From positions 390,001 through 454,000 of the forward strand of contig JABMCL010002217.1 in the NCBI GenBank assembly GCA_018857735.1: DNA of 64,000 nt, given 5' to 3'. The translations under genes were made by a program, and so were the position numbers. The notes beneath the pieces were generated by a model, which ran no database searches, was not told where the DNA came from, and was given only the letters and a program-made list of their open reading frames with translations. Positions 60,700 to 64,000 of this stretch are shown here, one piece after another. The DNA comes from Alviniconcha marisindica. Its lineage: Eukaryota > Mollusca > Gastropoda > Provannidae. How positions within the stretch are numbered: position 1 is the stretch's first letter; the number at the start of each line of letters is the position of its first letter.

Positions 60700-62085
60700 C
60701 CTTTTCGCGTCGCCGTCAGTTTACAGGACGAGCATGCACCCGTGTCTGCTGTTGCAATCGTTTTGTAGGCAGTATGTCTTGTGGGTTAGATACACGCACC
60801 TGTCAAGCCTCTAAGCTGGAGAATAATCCCTGCAGGTAGTTTGGTACGCCCGAGTAATGCACTTATTCCACACGTCCGTTCTGTCTTGTTCTACTGTTGG
60901 TGAACAAAGAGGAAGTGTTCTGTGTGACGCTATGCACCTATGAGTCCTATCTTTCCCTATCTGTAGTTTTAAACTGCAGAACAAAAACACCTTTCCGCCT
61001 TGATTTGACTTTATTGAAAGCAAGTGTTTGTTTTTGTCCAGCGGTACAAAGGCAGCTTTTTAGTGGAATTCCGCAATGTGTACAGCTGCAGATCAAGTAA
61101 GCTGCGCGCCAGGCTTTCTCAGTTTCTGTGCAATAAATCACTTCCAATTCCGCTCCTTAACTTGCGTTCCTGTGCACTAAATCACTTCCAGTTCCACTCC
61201 TTAACTTGTCTAAGTCCTTGTCACGTACCTAACAGCTTTGTGCCTGTGACAGTAAGTGAAACCTGCCGCAAAATAAGACTGAAGGGATCCGCTGCCCAGT
61301 CTTCTGTCTCGTGAAAACGGCTTCTTATCACCCGGGTTAGCTATCACTGACTCAGGAGACAAAACCGATTCGCACGTGCTGCACGGATACCGGTGCTGGT
61401 CTGAGACGGGTATAGTTCACACTGTGTGTCTCAAGTGTCAATTTACAACTGCAAACTGTCGCCCAGGATTTCCGTTCAGCTCGACACGGTTTACAGTTTT
61501 AGTTGGTGCTGATCTATTTCCGTTCTATGCCTCATCCTTTGTTTTTAAAAAAAAAGAAGAAGATTTAAACGTTATGCTTTAAATACCCTATAAATCAGGA
61601 ATCAGTTCTTGATGATGTCATTTTATCTTATTTTATTCCATTCATTTTATTAAGAATCTTCCAAGCTTCCAAGCGGTAAAAACTCAAACAAAACAAGATA
61701 AGTCTTTTTCTTTCATTTTTCATCGTTTTTGACCGTTTATCTGTTGTTTAAGTGTCGTTTTGTGGCTTGATAAAGGGGATTTCCCCGAAAATGTGCACAC
61801 TGTGTGTCCGCGTTAAAATAAATAAGCGTTCGTTTGAACCTTTTGGTGTTTGGATCTTCCGTTCATTTTAATTAAATTTATTTCGTCTCATTCCAAGGTG
61901 CCTCCTACCAGAACATGCTGTGAATGCCCTGTTCGCACAGTCCGCACCTGAGAGGGGTTTCTTGTCCGCACTCCGGTTACATTATGCTAATCAGTGTCGT
62001 TAGTTTCCGCGAAGGGAGCTGCTCGACCCGAGCGTCAGTCGAGGTTGCACCCATTTCTTTCCAAAGTGAAAAATAATCAACATGG
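60700..62085. other. Low-repeat intronic stretch
   Basis: Contains a small duplication of AATCACTTCCA-TTCC-CTCCTTAACTTG near 61134-61208. No exon recognised. Confidence 0.5.
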
Positions 62086-62089
62086 ACGA

Positions 62090-63000
62090 TCGGCGAAACA
62101 GTCTTCTTCCGTTTTCTTTCTAAGTGAAAATAGTCTTTTCCTGTCTCCTTTCTAAGTGAATTTTTTTGCTTCCCGTTTCCTGAAAGTAGTCTTCTCCCGT
62201 TTTTTGTTTGTTTGTTTTTTGTTCTAAGTAAAAATAGTCTTTTCCTGTCTCCTTTCTAAGTGAACTTTTTCTCCGGTTTCCTTTTTAAATGAAAATAGTC
62301 TTCTCTCGTTTCCTAAGTGAAAATATGCACCATCGGAGAAACAGTCTTCTCTCGTTTCCTTTCTTAGTGAAACTAGTCTTTTTCTGCTCCCTCTTCTTAG
62401 TCAAAATAGCCTTTTCCTGATTCTCAAGTGAAAATAGTCTTCGATCGTTTCCTTCCTAAGTGAAAATAGTCTTTTTGTTTCCTTTCTAAATGTAAACAGT
62501 CTTCTCCCGTTTCCTTTCCGTCAGTGAAAATAAGCTTCTCCTGTTTCCTTTCTAAGTAAAAAATAGTCTTTTCCCGTTTCCTTTCTAAATGAAAATATTC
62601 TTTTCTTGTTCCCTTTCTAAGTGAAAAGTCTTCTCCTCTTTCCTTTCTAAGTGAATAGTCTTTTCCGGTTTCCTTTCTAAGTGAAAATTGTCTTCTCCCG
62701 TTTCTTTTCTAAATGAAAATAGTCTTCTCCCGTTTCCTTTCTAAGCGAATAGTCTTCTCCGGTGTCCTTTCTAAGTGAAAATTGTCTTCTCCCGCTTCTT
62801 TTCTATATGAAAATAGTCTTCTCCCGTTTCCTTTCTAAGTGAATAGTCTTCTCCCGTTTCCTTTCTAAGTGAAAATTGTCTTCTCCCGTTTCTTTTCTAA
62901 ATGAAAATAGTCTTCTCCCGTTTCCTTTCTAAGTGAAAATTGTCTTCTCCCGTTGCTTTTCTAAATGAAAATAGTCCTCTCCCTTTTCCTTTCTAAGCGA
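62090..63000. repeat. ~32-bp pyrimidine-rich minisatellite, about 28 copies
   Basis: The unit contains TCTTCTCCCGTTTCCTTTCT and AAGTGAAAATAG. It lies in intron 1 about 650 bases downstream of the exon 1 donor in the sense direction. Confidence 0.95.
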
Positions 63001-63655
63001 AGCCGTGCACGATCAGAGAACTAGCCTTTGAGTTTGACAGCAGCTTTATCTGAAAGGCGGTTTCGTAAAGTCGTGAAGGATACACTGACATCGGAAACCT
63101 AGTTTACTACTGTTATCAGTTGCAGTAATCGAACTCTTTCCGACACCCGGAGCGAACAACAAGGCCATCCTTTCATGGTCCTGGCTCCTGGGTCGTCTTT
63201 ATCCTGCAAATGTTCTATACCTACACGTTAAATTACACTATTCAGAATTAGAATTATCAGACAGAAAGGTCAACTCATTTGCCATATTTTTTGTCCCACC
63301 GACGATGATGATGATGACGAAGAAGTGCTGTAGACAACAATGAACAAATGAACTCATTGCCTATAAGCAGCAAGCCTGTTAATCAGCCCATAACCATTCA
63401 TTGTTCTTTACTTTGTCTTGAGTAAATTCTTGTTTAAAAAAAATGAACAATTGAGAAAAACCCAATCAACACCAAAGACACCAAAACAAGAAGAACACAG
63501 CAGAGAAGAACGGCAACATTATCAATAGTGCCAGTAACTATGCAAGAAGAACAGTTCAGTTCAGTTGAAGAGCACATCCACAAGAAGCAGATGCTGGGGC
63601 AGATGAGGAGAGAAAGATGAAGTCGAAACAGAAACACAAGGACAGAACTGCTTAC

Positions 63656-63713
63656 CTGACTTGCCGACTTTGTGGTCACCCAGAATCAACACCCTCAGTG
63701 ATGTCATCCTCAT
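63656..63713 (-). CDS. Ras-like small GTPase, exon 1 (P-loop)
   Basis: 58 coding bases from ATG to a GTAAG donor, phase 1. It encodes MRMTSLRVLILGDHKVGKS plus the first base of Ala20. GDHKVGKS (residues 12-19) is a perfect GxxxxGK[ST] Walker A/G1 box, and the hydrophobic strand before it has the usual Ras length, so little or no N-terminal extension is missing. An in-frame TGA lies 8 codons upstream of the first ATG, supporting this start. A second ATG at codon 3 is also possible. Exon 1 joins exon 2 in phase 33 kb away. Promoter elements and any 5' UTR intron cannot be placed from this window. Confidence 0.87.
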
Positions 63714-63880
63714 TGCTGCTGTTTCAGACGTGCGTCACTGCAACGTTGTCATCACCTCACGTCCCAGAGTTGCACAGGTTAATCATAACACGGCGCTGCT
63801 GTCTTCGCGACTGTCGGCGATCCAACGCTTCACACAGGCAGCTGTCGTCCACGTCGCTCACAGGTGGCCCGCCGCTGCAA

Positions 63881-64000
63881 TGTTAATGCTGTCTTGTCAT
63901 TAATGATGGTGCACTGCTCCAATTACGTACATGACCTCACTGTTGACGCTGTCATGTCGTTAATGATGGTCCATTGATCCAATCACGTACATGAACTCAC
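63881..64000. repeat. 60-bp tandem duplication upstream of the start codon
   Basis: Two copies beginning TGTTAATGCTGTCTTGTCAT and TGTTGACGCTGTCATGTCGT, each with TTAATGATGGT and ACGTACATGA. It is cut by the window edge, so more copies may follow. It lies 168 bases or more upstream of the ATG, in possible promoter or 5' UTR territory. Confidence 0.9.

Overview
The window looks like intron-rich nuclear DNA from an animal, most likely a gastropod mollusc. The sequence shows spliced coding exons with GT-AG boundaries, very dense micro- and minisatellites, tRNA-derived SINEs with target-site duplications, and decayed non-LTR retrotransposon pieces. There is no bacterial-style gene packing. The mollusc assignment is an inference from the style of the dispersed repeats and is not proven here.

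I can support one protein-coding gene. It lies on the minus strand and spans nearly the whole window. Its four exons join with matching codon phases into one 296-residue reading frame: exon 1 (63713-63656, P-loop), exon 2 (30726-30670, switch I), exon 3 (7728-7655, ending at a DTxxx G3 motif) and exon 4 (6735-6034, rest of the G domain plus tail). The product is a Ras-like small GTPase of the RERG/RASL11/RASL12 type. It has unusual G3, G4 and G5 motifs, no CAAX box, and a C-terminal tail made of tandem copies of a basic RRxS-type motif. Introns 1 and 2 are about 33 kb and 23 kb; intron 3 is 919 bp and mostly dinucleotide repeat.

Layout on the + strand: 1-6033 is 3' flank or 3' UTR with minisatellites; 6034-7728 holds exons 4 and 3; 7729-30669 is intron 2, with an AGC/AAC tract, 37-bp and 33-bp minisatellites, a TIR-bearing DNA transposon remnant with a SAP-like peptide, and clustered SINE-like repeats; 30670-30726 is exon 2; 30727-63655 is intron 1, with many minisatellites, a TTAA-flanked MITE, two copies of a LINE 3' end with an internal microsatellite, a decayed reverse transcriptase, four tRNA-SINEs and a nested transposon cluster at 51.3-52.7 kb; 63656-63713 is exon 1; 63881-64000 is a 60-bp tandem duplication upstream of the start codon.

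Most long open frames here are translations of simple or tandem repeats and are not annotated as genes. No CRISPR, rRNA, authentic tRNA or other protein-coding gene was recognised.
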